A DNA stretch of 64,000 nucleotides from JAQGMV01 sp963828715. Its GTDB lineage: Bacteria > Pseudomonadota > Gammaproteobacteria > Burkholderiales > SG8-41. The position numbers and the translations under genes are program-made. The notes under the pieces were generated by a model. The model was not told the DNA's origin and ran no database searches. It saw only the letters and a list, made by a program, of their open reading frames with translations. Where the stretch lies: the NCBI GenBank assembly GCA_963828715.1, contig CAWHFX010000009.1, positions 248,001 through 312,000 on the forward strand, given 5' to 3'. The first letter of the stretch is position 1. Each line of letters begins with the position of its first letter. Positions 17,540 to 25,686 of this stretch are shown piece after piece.

Positions 17540-19174
17540 ATGAACGTCGGTGACGTCCGGAATCGGGTCTTCATCAGCTACGCGCACGAGGACATCGAGC
17601 TGGCGGAGGATTTTCGCAAGCATCTGGCCGTGCGCCTGCGCGCGGAGGCGCCGGTCTGGATCGACACCGAGATACGCGCGGGAGAACGCTGGGAAAACGC
17701 GCTGAACGACGCGCTGCATGCCTCGAGTTGCGCCCTGCTCCTGCTCTCCGTCGATTTCCTGAATTCCGACTACATCGGCACGAAGGAACTGCCGGGAATG
17801 CTGCAGGAGGCGCGGCGTGGCCTGCGCGTCGTGCCGGTCGTCGTCCGCGAGTGCGCCTGGGATGCGATCCCGGACCTGCAATGCCTCCAGCATGCGCGAC
17901 CGCCATCGCCGTGTCTCGCTTCTCTGCGGGAACACTCGCCCAGCGAATACGAGAGTGCAATCGAGGCCGTCTGCAAAATCGTGGCCGGATACGTAGGCCA
18001 GCTCGGGCGGCAGAGCCGTGCCGAAACCCTGAGCCGTGTGCCGGATGTGTTGTCGAAGATCGACGGTCTCTCCATTAGCGGGGCGAAACGCGGCGGCGAC
18101 TATACGGTCGTGTATCGCGGCGAGATGCAGGGGCGCGACGTCGCCGTCAAGGTGATGTTCGGCATGACGCTCGGGGAGCTTCGCGATGCCTTCAAGGCTG
18201 CGCTCGCTGTCGCAAAGAAAGTCGAGCATCACTGCTTCGTGCCGATTCTCCACGAGCGGGTGGAAGACGACGACGCGCCGCCGATCGTCGTATCGCCCTG
18301 GATAGACTCGACGCAACTGCTGCACAGGGTGGCGCAGGAGCCGCTGCCGATCGACCGTGTGGCCATGTTTCTGCGACGGGCATCGGACGCGCTCGCAATG
18401 CTGCACGAGCAGAATGGGATCTACGGCGTTTTGACGCCCGATAACGTGTGGGTCGAAGAGCGCCTGAAGATCCTCCGCTTCCCGGCTGTCAGCATCTACG
18501 GCTTTCTGTCCATCCAGCAACCGTGGCACAAAGCGACGCACAGCTTCCTGGCTGGCCTCGCGTGGCACAATCCGGGCGGCGTCGTGTCACACGCGCCGCA
18601 TGACCTCCGCCGGCGTGCCCTCGAGGTCCATGTCCGCGAGTGTCGGCCCCGAGTTCCACGGATCGATTTTCAAAAGCACGCCCAGCACCTCTGCGCAGGC
18701 GCGGTGCAGCGGCACGTCGATGCGCGCCTGCTCCGCCAGGAACACGAGCGGCACGATCGCATACGGCACATCGTCCATCTCCCACTCGCGCCAGATGTCC
18801 GACGGAAAATCGGGAAGCGACTTATAGAAGTCGTTCTGCATCGCTTCGTAGAAGGTCTTGCCGCTCATGCCGTAATACTGCTGGATCGCGGCCGGCATCG
18901 GCGTGTGCTTGATGCCGTACGCGGCACACACGCGCGCGCGTTCCACGTCCATGGCTTCGCCGAGGACACCCGTGCAGGGAACGACGCATTCCTGATAGAA
19001 CCCGACGCGCCGGCCATCGAGCCCCGCTCGTTCCATGAGACCGACGTTCGGCAGAATCATCGCCGGATGCACGATGAGATTCAGGTTCTCGAGGCCGGTC
19101 TGCAGCACGGAAGACGCCGCCTTCACGTGCGGAAAGATCTGCTGCAGCCGCCCGACCGCATGCGCATTGCGTGA
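17540..19174 (+). CDS. TIR-domain protein with degenerate protein-kinase-like domain, probably 3'-truncated
   Basis: Residues 1-125 form a bacterial TIR domain: RVFISYAHEDIELAEDF, VWIDTEIRAGERW, and LLLLSVDFLNSDYIGTKE, where Glu83 is placed as the NADase catalytic glutamate. Residues about 180-345 resemble a Ser/Thr kinase: glycine-rich start, VAVKV with Lys204, LAMLHEQNG, then YGVLTPDNVWV where the HRD catalytic loop should be and LKILRFPAV instead of DFG, so it is probably a pseudokinase. The kinase-like part stops near 18575, before a full C-lobe. The remaining ~200 codons of open frame are antisense to the dehydrogenase gene at 18587 and look non-native, so the gene is probably truncated. 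Confidence 0.72.
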   Translation: MNVGDVRNRVFISYAHEDIELAEDFRKHLAVRLRAEAPVWIDTEIRAGERWENALNDALHASSCALLLLSVDFLNSDYIGTKELPGMLQEARRGLRVVPVVVRECAWDAIPDLQCLQHARPPSPCLASLREHSPSEYESAIEAVCKIVAGYVGQLGRQSRAETLSRVPDVLSKIDGLSISGAKRGGDYTVVYRGEMQGRDVAVKVMFGMTLGELRDAFKAALAVAKKVEHHCFVPILHERVEDDDAPPIVVSPWIDSTQLLHRVAQEPLPIDRVAMFLRRASDALAMLHEQNGIYGVLTPDNVWVEERLKILRFPAVSIYGFLSIQQPWHKATHSFLAGLAWHNPGGVVSHAPHDLRRRALEVHVRECRPRVPRIDFQKHAQHLCAGAVQRHVDARLLRQEHERHDRIRHIVHLPLAPDVRRKIGKRLIEVVLHRFVEGLAAHAVILLDRGRHRRVLDAVRGTHARAFHVHGFAEDTRAGNDAFLIEPDAPAIEPRSFHETDVRQNHRRMHDEIQVLEAGLQHGRRRLHVRKDLLQPPDRMRIA

Positions 19175-19691
19175 AGCGGGAACCGTCGTCATCTCGATCC
19201 CGCGCCGGAGCCCCTTGGGCGTCACGATGCTGCCATTCACACGAGCGGCATGAGTTGGTGCAGCCGCTTCGGTCACCAGCACGTCCTCGCGGCCCGCTTT
19301 GCGCAGCAGCGGCGTCAGTCGCGCCGCAGGCCAGTAGCCGTGACTCTGGACATGCACGACCGCGCCGCGCGACAGATCAGGGATCATGGCGGTGAACCTA
19401 CGCTTCGAGCTCCTGCACGCGGCACTCGATCAGCACGACCTCGGCATCGCGCAGTGCTTCCGCAATCGTGTTGCAGATCGCGTGCAGAGTCGCGAGCCCG
19501 GTGCGCTGCGAAACGAGGTGCTTTGCATCGCCTTCGACCATGAATCCACCGCGCCTGCGAATCTCCGCAAGCTGTGCCGCCTGTTCCGGAAATACCGCGA
19601 AGCTCACCTGATGTCCGGCGAGCGTGAGATCCGCAGCGCAGACCGCGCCGAGCGCGCGCGCACTGTTACCGATGACTGCTACTTTCGTCAT
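18587..19691 (-). pseudogene. NAD/NADP octopine/nopaline dehydrogenase family protein, frameshifted
   Basis: Two adjacent frames make one enzyme of about 367 aa. 19398-19691 codes for the N-terminal Rossmann part (MTKVAVIGNSARALGAVCAADL, ending EVVLIECRVQELEA and a stop); 18587-19387 codes for the rest, starting MIPDLSRGAVVHVQSHGYWPAARL and holding the catalytic-domain stretch GLENLNLIVHPAMILPNVG. In intact relatives the two parts are one chain, so a single-base shift at about 19388-19400 splits this gene; the downstream ATG sits 10 bp after the stop, so reinitiation is conceivable. The family oxidises N-(carboxyalkyl) amino acids. It is downstream of the LysR gene on the same strand. Confidence 0.8.
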
Positions 19692-19727
19692 TTACTGCTC
19701 CCTTTTGAAACGAGACCGCTGCGCGCC

Positions 19728-20609
19728 CTACCCGCGCCCGGCTTGCCCTGTCGCGCGACTCTCCCGCAGCGTGTCGTGCAACGCGTCGAGCGCTGCTGAA
19801 CGTTCGCCGCTGCGCCAGATGAAAGGCGTCGTGACGTTCGCATACACCTTCGGCAGCGGATGAATGGCGATGTGCTGATGCTGAATGGTATCAAGTACGG
19901 ACTCGGGCACGAGCGCAATGCCGCTACCCGATGCGACGCAGGCGACGATCGCGTGATACGAGCTCAGTTCCAGGACGCGCAGCGTGGGCAATCGCCGCGT
20001 GCCGAGCCAGCGCTGCAGGATGCGTCGATAGGCACATCCGTTCGGAAACGCGATCACCGAATCGCCGTCGATGTCGCGCGGACCTTCGATCCTGCGGTGT
20101 CCGAGTGCGCAGATGATGACCAGCCGCTCGCTAAAGAGCGGCATCGAGGCAAGCGTGCGTACGGACGGTTTCTCCGCGACGAACGCAGCATCGAGCTCGC
20201 GTCGCGCGACGGCAGCCGTGAGCGCATCGTTCGTACCGGTGACAAGCTCGATCGCGACGTCGGGACAGTCCCGATGGTAGGCCGAGAGGATTTCCGGCAA
20301 TCGGCTCGCCGCCGTGCTTTCGAGAGAGCCGAGCTTGATGACGCCTGCCGCACGCGAGCCCGACAGCGCACTCCGTGCCTCGGCCGCCAGGCGCAGGAGC
20401 CTGTCGGCGTACTCGAGCAGTGTCTCGCCGGCGGCGGACAGCACGAGGCGCTGCCGCTCACGGTGAAAGAGCAGGGTGCCGATCGAAGACTCGAGCTGCC
20501 TGATGCGCGTGCTGACGTTCGACTGAACGCGGTGCAGCTTGCGCGATGCCTTCAGAATCCCGCCCTCTTCGGCGACGGTCTTGAAAATGCGCAGGTCGTC
20601 CAGTTCCAT
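19728..20609 (-). CDS. LysR-family transcriptional regulator
   Basis: A 293-aa LysR regulator: N-terminal winged helix (MELDDLRIFKTVAEEGGILK, then LHRVQSNVSTRIRQLE as recognition helix) and a C-terminal co-inducer-binding domain (from about residue 90, AGVIKLGSLESTAASRLP). The VQSNVSTRI recognition helix resembles the PtrR/PutR-like group. It is transcribed divergently from the nitronate monooxygenase (20728), with a symmetric operator-like element between them, and is 36 bp upstream of the octopine-dehydrogenase-type gene. It probably controls one or both. Confidence 0.9.
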   Translation of the reverse strand: MELDDLRIFKTVAEEGGILKASRKLHRVQSNVSTRIRQLESSIGTLLFHRERQRLVLSAAGETLLEYADRLLRLAAEARSALSGSRAAGVIKLGSLESTAASRLPEILSAYHRDCPDVAIELVTGTNDALTAAVARRELDAAFVAEKPSVRTLASMPLFSERLVIICALGHRRIEGPRDIDGDSVIAFPNGCAYRRILQRWLGTRRLPTLRVLELSSYHAIVACVASGSGIALVPESVLDTIQHQHIAIHPLPKVYANVTTPFIWRSGERSAALDALHDTLRESRATGQAGRG

Positions 20610-20628
20610 GTGCGGCGCTTATCGTCGT

Positions 20629-20645
20629 GTTCTCAAAAACAGAAC
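20629..20645. promoter_or_regulatory. LysR-type operator (dyad)
   Basis: GTTCT - seven bases - AGAAC is a perfect 5-bp dyad containing a T-N11-A core (T20631, A20643), as expected for a LysR-type binding site. It lies in the 118-bp gap between the divergent LysR gene and the nitronate monooxygenase gene. An AT-rich stretch (ATTCATTATAC) 20 bp further right could supply a -10 box for the monooxygenase. Confidence 0.5.
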
Positions 20646-20727
20646 ACTTTATTCATCCTAATTCATTATACAAGAACGGATCCGGACGCTAAGCTGACCC
20701 TGAATCGTAATTGGCACAGGACGACTC

Positions 20728-21798
20728 ATGACCGAGATCCGAAGCCGCATCGCGAGTTTCTGCGATCGCTTTCGATTGCGTGTACCCATCCTTCTCGCGC
20801 CCATGGCCGGCGCGTGCCCGCCGTCGCTCTCCATCGCCGTCGCGAATGCCGGAGGTCTCGGCGCGTGCGGCGCGCTCCTCATGAAACCCGCTGAGATCGG
20901 GGCGTGGGCCGCGGACGTTCGTGCGCATTCGAAGGGCGCGTTTCAGCTCAATCTGTGGATCCCCGATCCGAAGCCCATGCGCGACCCCGAGCATGAAGCG
21001 CGCGTGCGAGCGTTCGTTGAAGGTTGGGGCCCGTCGGTGCCGCCCGAAGCGGGAGATGCAGCGCCGCCGGACTTCGCATCGCAATGCGACGCACTGCTCG
21101 CCGCCGAGCCGCCGATCGTTTCGTCGGTCATGGGACTGTATCCCGCCGCGTTCGTGCAGCGTCTCGAGGCACGCGGCATTGCGTGGTTCGCGAACGTCTC
21201 GACGGTGGCGGAAGCGAAAGCCGCGGAGGATGCAGGCGCTGATGCAATCGTGGCGCAGGGAATGGAAGCCGGCGGTCACCGCGGCTGTTTCGACGCGCGA
21301 CAGGCCGAGGCGCAGCAGGTGGGACTCTTCGCGCTGCTGCCAGCCGTTGTGAATGCGGTGCGAGTGCCTGTTATTGCGACCGGCGGTATCGCGGACCCGC
21401 GCGGCGTCGCTGCGGCTTTCGTGCTCGGCGCGAGCGCCGTGCAGATCGGCACCGGGTTCCTGCGTTGTCCCGAAGCGAAGATCCATCCTGCCTGGGCGCA
21501 GGCGCTCGCGCGAACGTCGCCGGAAGGCACAACACTCACGCGCGCATTCAGCGGACGCGCCGGCCGCAGCATCGCGACGGAATACGTGCGCGCGGCAGCG
21601 GGCCCCGACGCACCACCGGCTGCGCCTTATCCGATACAGCGTGGCGTCACAGCGGCCATGCGCGAGGCGGCCCAGCGTACCGGGGACGTACAGCGGATGC
21701 AGGCCTGGGCGGGTCAGTCCGCGGCAATGGCCCGCGACGAACCTGCCGCGAAAGTGCTCGAGTACCTATGGCAAGGCGCGCAGCCGCTCATCCCGTAA
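20728..21798 (+). CDS. Nitronate monooxygenase (NPD family)
   Basis: A 356-aa FMN-dependent TIM-barrel enzyme. Features: VPILLAPMAGACPPSLSIAV and AGGLGACGALLM at the N-terminus, the active-site histidine in GMEAGGHRG, and the phosphate-binding VIATGGIADPRG followed by LGASAVQIGTGFLRCPEA. The family oxidises propionate-3-nitronate or nitroalkanes to carbonyls and nitrite. It is divergent from the LysR gene, which is the likely regulator. Convergent with the Bug gene ending at 21813. Confidence 0.9.
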   Translation: MTEIRSRIASFCDRFRLRVPILLAPMAGACPPSLSIAVANAGGLGACGALLMKPAEIGAWAADVRAHSKGAFQLNLWIPDPKPMRDPEHEARVRAFVEGWGPSVPPEAGDAAPPDFASQCDALLAAEPPIVSSVMGLYPAAFVQRLEARGIAWFANVSTVAEAKAAEDAGADAIVAQGMEAGGHRGCFDARQAEAQQVGLFALLPAVVNAVRVPVIATGGIADPRGVAAAFVLGASAVQIGTGFLRCPEAKIHPAWAQALARTSPEGTTLTRAFSGRAGRSIATEYVRAAAGPDAPPAAPYPIQRGVTAAMREAAQRTGDVQRMQAWAGQSAAMARDEPAAKVLEYLWQGAQPLIP

Positions 21799-21812
21799 CG
21801 CCGGCCGAAGCA

Positions 21813-22820
21813 TCAGTTCGCCTTGACTCCGGCCTGCGCGATCACTGTCTTCCACTTCTGGATGTCGGCACGGACGTAGCGGCCGAACTCTTCCGGTGTG
21901 CTGGGAGTCGCTTCATAGCCGAGCGCCGAGAAACGCGCTTTCACGTCCGCGTCCTCGAGAATGGCGATGATCTGGCGGTTCAGAACAACGATCAGTTTGC
22001 GCGGTGTCGCGCGCGGAGCCGCCATCCCATACCAGTTGGCGGCGGCGTAGCCCGGCAGTCCCGACTCGGCAATGGTCGGAACATCGGGCAGAAGCGGCGA
22101 GCGCTTGTCATCCGGCATCGCGATGGCCCGCAGCTTTCCTGCCTTGATGTGAACGAGGGTCGGCCCCAGCGGCGCAAACATGAGCTGCACCTCGCCGCTG
22201 AGCAACGCCGTAATGGACGGGCCGGCGCCCTTGTAGGTCACCTCCGTGATGCGAGCGCTCGCGAGATGCTTGAACAGCTCGGCGGCAACGTAAGTGATGC
22301 TCCCCGACCCATTGGACGCGTAGTTCAGCGCATTCGGCTTTGCTTTGGCGAGGCCGATCAGCTCCTTGACGGTCGTCGCCGGCACCGCGGGGTGCAGCAC
22401 GAGCACGAGCGGTGCGAATCCCACCGCGGAGACGGGCGCGAGATCGGTGACCGGATCATAAGGCAGGCGCGGATAAACCGCGGCGCTGATCGCAAGCGCC
22501 GATGTCGCGAAGAGAAGCGTATATCCGTCAGGCGTTGCCTTCGCGGCGAGTTCAGTGCCCAACGTGCTGCCCGCTCCCGGGCGATTGTCGACGACGAACG
22601 GCTGGCCCATCCGTTCGCTGAGCATCTGCGCGACGATGCGCGCGACGATGTCACCACCGCCGGGCGGGAATGGAACGATCACGCGGACCGGCCGCGATGG
22701 ATAGGTCCCCTCGTCGGCGCGCCCGGCGGCACTCGCGCTGTCAGCAGCAGCGGAGACCTGTGTCAGGAACACAAGCGACGCGACGAACGCGTGCAGGACG
22801 ATCCGCATCGCGACGAACAT
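21813..22820 (-). CDS. Bug/TctC-family substrate-binding protein (UGSC cassette A)
   Basis: A 335-aa exported binding protein (331 aa if the ATG at 22808 is used). Signal peptide MRIVLHAFVASLVF to VSAAADS, then YPSRPVRVIVPFPPGGGD, VVDNRPGAGSTLG and ATPDGYTLLF. One residue is missing in the PGGxxD loop compared with the other copies. It begins 12 bp after the stop of the UGSC-partner gene and is the third gene of the UGSC - partner - Bug order seen again at 28227-31069, so it may import the substrate of that module. Confidence 0.9.
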   Translation of the reverse strand: MFVAMRIVLHAFVASLVFLTQVSAAADSASAAGRADEGTYPSRPVRVIVPFPPGGGDIVARIVAQMLSERMGQPFVVDNRPGAGSTLGTELAAKATPDGYTLLFATSALAISAAVYPRLPYDPVTDLAPVSAVGFAPLVLVLHPAVPATTVKELIGLAKAKPNALNYASNGSGSITYVAAELFKHLASARITEVTYKGAGPSITALLSGEVQLMFAPLGPTLVHIKAGKLRAIAMPDDKRSPLLPDVPTIAESGLPGYAAANWYGMAAPRATPRKLIVVLNRQIIAILEDADVKARFSALGYEATPSTPEEFGRYVRADIQKWKTVIAQAGVKAN

Positions 22821-22832
22821 GGAAAGCGGCGA

Positions 22833-23852
22833 TCAGACGTTGCGCACGAGGCGGGTCCGAGGCATACCGGCGCCGATATACACATCCTGAGGACCGGGAC
22901 CGCCGCAGACCAGCACGTGCATTTCGCTCGGGTCGTTGCAGCGCCAGACCGTCTTGCCGTCGCTGCGGCCGGCAGTGATCTCCGACTCGACGAACGATTT
23001 CGCGAAGTACTCGGCTGGAAGCCGGGCAAACTTCCAGAGCCGTTCCTGGATGTCGCGCTTGCTGAGCCCCGCTCGATGCAAAGCGGTCGCGTGGTTGAGG
23101 CCGAGCATGAGCATCGCGCCATCGCCGGCGCCGAACATCGGCGGCATGTTCGAGGCGATGTGGCGGAGAATCTCGTCGGCATCCGCGCCTTCACCTCCCG
23201 AAATGTTCTGATAGTTCGCCGCCCTGAATACCGTGACGGTGCTGTCGTCTTTCGAGAAGCCGCGGTCCACGTGCAGAGGCGTCCACGGATTCTCCTCCTC
23301 GTTCTCGCCGCAGATATACGAGTAGCGCAGCGGCGAGCTGAACGTCGATTTGGAGTAGACGCCGGGTAGCGCACCGCCGACATTGTTCAGCACGAGACGC
23401 ACGGCACGGCCGATGGTGCTGTTCGCGCGCCAGCCGGGGCCGAGGCAACCGATACCCGAATTGATTTCGAGTTTTCTGCGCACCGGACCGTTGACGATGA
23501 TCAACGGACACATCGGATTCGTGGTGACCTGCATCAGTTCGAGCGAGAAGCCGGGATCGCACAGCGCGTCGATCGCCGCGATCACGACGTTGATGTACTC
23601 CGGCCGGCATCCCGCCATGACCGCGTTGATCGCGATCACCTCGACCGTTGCCTCGCCCTTCCGGGGCGGCAGCACACCGATGAGCTCGCCGGGCTCGCGA
23701 CCCGAAGCCTCGATGAATCGATCCACGCGCTCACGCGTTGCGGGAATGATCGGAAGACCATCGGTCCAGCCCTGCTCGTAGGCGTGCTCGTAGGCGTTCA
23801 GCAGCAGCTGGTCAGCCGAGGCCGCCTTCAGACTCACTTCTGCGCACGGCAT
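22833..23852 (-). CDS. UGSC-associated partner protein A (unknown function)
   Basis: A 339-aa cytoplasmic protein without a named domain. It shares long blocks with 29357-30454: DGLPIIPATRERVD, GEATVEVIAINAVMAGCRPEY (one conserved cysteine), LIIVNGPV, GCLGPGWRANSTIGRAVR, and ENEEENPWTPLHVDRGF, and ends with a VCGGPGPQDVYIGAG segment. Start ATG 23852 is 8 bp after the UGSC gene's stop; the open frame extends further upstream only because it overlaps that gene. Invariant cysteine, asparagine and histidine residues in these blocks suggest an enzyme subunit, but the reaction cannot be stated. Its strict pairing with a UGSC selenoprotein suggests that the two act together. Confidence 0.7.
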   Translation of the reverse strand: MPCAEVSLKAASADQLLLNAYEHAYEQGWTDGLPIIPATRERVDRFIEASGREPGELIGVLPPRKGEATVEVIAINAVMAGCRPEYINVVIAAIDALCDPGFSLELMQVTTNPMCPLIIVNGPVRRKLEINSGIGCLGPGWRANSTIGRAVRLVLNNVGGALPGVYSKSTFSSPLRYSYICGENEEENPWTPLHVDRGFSKDDSTVTVFRAANYQNISGGEGADADEILRHIASNMPPMFGAGDGAMLMLGLNHATALHRAGLSKRDIQERLWKFARLPAEYFAKSFVESEITAGRSDGKTVWRCNDPSEMHVLVCGGPGPQDVYIGAGMPRTRLVRNV

Positions 23853-23860
23853 CTCGGCTC

Positions 23861-24511
23861 CTAGATCGGTACGGAGGAACGGACGACGCCGGCGGGCCTG
23901 ATCTGCTCCCGCGCCAGCTCCCTCACGCTGGCGACGATGTCCGCAGGATTGCGGGTCAGGCCGTTCACGATCGTCGGCAGCATCGCTTCGGCTCGCGCGC
24001 GCAGCGCGTCGGGATCGAGCTGACGGATCGGATTGGGCGTCTCCGCGATGACGACGTAGGGACACCCCTGGGTCGATGCCATGCGACGTCCGAACTGCGT
24101 GAACATGTCCGTCGTGATCATGACGGTCGGCACGCCGCGTTTCTCGAGGGCGGGAGCGACGTGGCTACACCACGTCGTGCACGACCCTCAGTCGCCGGTG
24201 GCAGTGATTACGGCATCGACACGACGCGCGAGATCGTCCAGCTGCTCCGCCATGCCGTCGAGCAAGCGTCCCTTGCCGACCGGTACTTCGCGCGTCGGCT
24301 GCTCCATGACCACAGCCTTCACACCGCAGCGTTCCTTGATCACCTCGCCGACCGCTTTCAGAAGATCGAAGGCCGAGGGACGCCAGTTCGGCATGAGGCC
24401 GACCGTTTTGCCCTCGAGCGTGCCCGGACGCGGCGCCAGCGTTTCGGCGCCGATGATCTCGTCGCGAAAAACGGGCAGCGGGGCGAGTATGGATAACGTC
24501 ACCTCAGACAT
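23861..24511 (-). CDS. UGSC-family selenoprotein A (in-frame TGA as Sec108)
   Basis: ATG 24511 follows GGAGGAGCTGCAT. Reading through the TGA at 24188-24190 gives one continuous 216-aa frame. Part 1 (LAPRPGTLEGKTVGLMPNW to VDAVITATGD) resembles an Asp/Glu-racemase-like Rossmann segment; the TGA falls exactly at U of U-G-S-C-T-T-W-C-S-H, so the redox pair would be Sec108/Cys111 with Cys115 nearby; part 2 runs LEKRGVPTVMITTDMF to RSSVPI. UGSC-containing proteins are a known predicted selenoprotein family of unknown function. A hairpin suited to selenocysteine insertion follows the TGA. If TGA stopped translation, the product would be a 107-aa fragment lacking the motif. Confidence 0.82.
24157..24187 (-). 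promoter_or_regulatory. SECIS-like hairpin, UGSC gene A
   Basis: Beginning 10 nt after the TGA, the transcript can form a perfect 8-bp stem (CGACGTGG / CCACGTCG) closed by the loop TGUAG, whose second base is G. The loop starts 18 nt after the TGA, within the spacing of bacterial selenocysteine insertion elements. The same structure follows the second TGA at 30785. Confidence 0.7.
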
Positions 24512-24680
24512 ATGCAGCTCCTCCAAAACCGAAACCTGGTTCGAAGCCGATGTTACTTGGCGGCACGATCAGCGCTCAATACATGGCGCCGCCATAGTGG
24601 CATGCGGCGCCCGCATATCGTGCTTTCGACCGACGCCCCGCTGCTCGATGCAGGCGCACTGGATTCGCGTCGGAATCATT

Positions 24681-25652
24681 TCAGTCAGCGCTCGCCTTCG
24701 ATTCGCGAACCACTGCCGACCACTTTCTGATCTCGGCAGAAATGTAAGCCGCGAACGCCTCGGGGCTGTTGCCGACCGGGATCGTTCCCTCCTCCGCGAG
24801 TCTCGCTTGAACGTCGGGCTGTTTGAGTGCCGCCGAAATGGCGCCATGAAGCCGGTCCACGAGCGCTTTCGGCGTCCCTTTCGGCGCCAGCACGCCGAGC
24901 CAGTTCACTGCCTCGTACGATGGGAAGCCGCTCTCGGCTATGGTGGGCACGTTCGGCATCATGTCCGAACGTTGCGTGCTGGTCACTGCGAGCGCGCGCA
25001 GCTTTCCGGACTTCGTGTGCGGTAGCGCGCCGACGACGCTGCTGAAGTACATGTTCACGTGGCCGGCGATCACATCGGTCACAGCCTGCGCGGCCGTCTT
25101 ATACGGAACATGCCTCATCTGAACTTTGGCCATGCTCTTGAGAAGCTCGCCGGCGAGATGCGTGCTGCTGCCGTTCCCTGCCGACGCGAACATCAGGTCA
25201 CCCGGGTGCGCTCGCGCGAGCACGATGAGCTCCTTCACGTTGCGTGCAGGTACGCTGGGATGAACGACCAGCACGTTGGGATAAGTCACGACGAGCGATA
25301 TCGGAGCGAAGTCCCCGACCGGATCATACGGAAGCGACTTATAGAGGCTGCCGGCGATCGCGAGCGGGCCCACATTGCCCAGAAGAATCGTGTAACCGTC
25401 GGGCGGCGCCTTGGCCACGATATCGGTGCCCAGCGTGCCTCCCGCCCCGGGCCGGTTCTCGACGACGACGGGCGTCGAAAGTGCGGACCCGAGCTTCTGA
25501 CTCAGCACACGGGCTACCGTGTCGCCCCCGCCCCCCGGCCCGAAGGGAACGACGAACCTGACGGGCCTGCCGGCAAGCGAAGGCTCCTGCGCCAGCGCGT
25601 TTCCGGCGAGCGCCACGGCGCAGAAGATGACCGAACTGCAATGGCTTTTCAT
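24681..25652 (-). CDS. Bug/TctC-family substrate-binding protein
   Basis: A 323-aa exported binding protein. Signal peptide MKSHCSSVIFCAVALAGNALAQ, then GRPVRFVVPFGPGGGGD, VVVENRPGAGGTLG and APPDGYTILL. ATG 25652 is chosen because the signal peptide begins there. It is 34 bp downstream of the MmgE/PrpD gene and 169 bp upstream of UGSC gene A, all on the minus strand, so it belongs with the MmgE/PrpD gene and possibly with the selenoprotein cassette. Confidence 0.92.
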   Translation of the reverse strand: MKSHCSSVIFCAVALAGNALAQEPSLAGRPVRFVVPFGPGGGGDTVARVLSQKLGSALSTPVVVENRPGAGGTLGTDIVAKAPPDGYTILLGNVGPLAIAGSLYKSLPYDPVGDFAPISLVVTYPNVLVVHPSVPARNVKELIVLARAHPGDLMFASAGNGSSTHLAGELLKSMAKVQMRHVPYKTAAQAVTDVIAGHVNMYFSSVVGALPHTKSGKLRALAVTSTQRSDMMPNVPTIAESGFPSYEAVNWLGVLAPKGTPKALVDRLHGAISAALKQPDVQARLAEEGTIPVGNSPEAFAAYISAEIRKWSAVVRESKASAD

Positions 25653-25686
25653 GGCGAAAGAGGCCGCGTGGAGCCTGCCTTCACGG

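Noticed and set aside
18581..19174. C-terminal 200 codons of the TIR frame as a real domain
   Set aside because: They are the antisense of the well-conserved dehydrogenase gene and are rich in Arg, His and Val in the manner of GC-rich shadows.
24188..24190. TGA as an ordinary nonsense mutation in UGSC gene A
   Set aside because: The frame continues with conserved sequence, the TGA sits exactly at the U of the family motif, the second copy has the same arrangement, and both have matching hairpins. An independent identical nonsense mutation in both is unlikely, though not excluded without sel genes.
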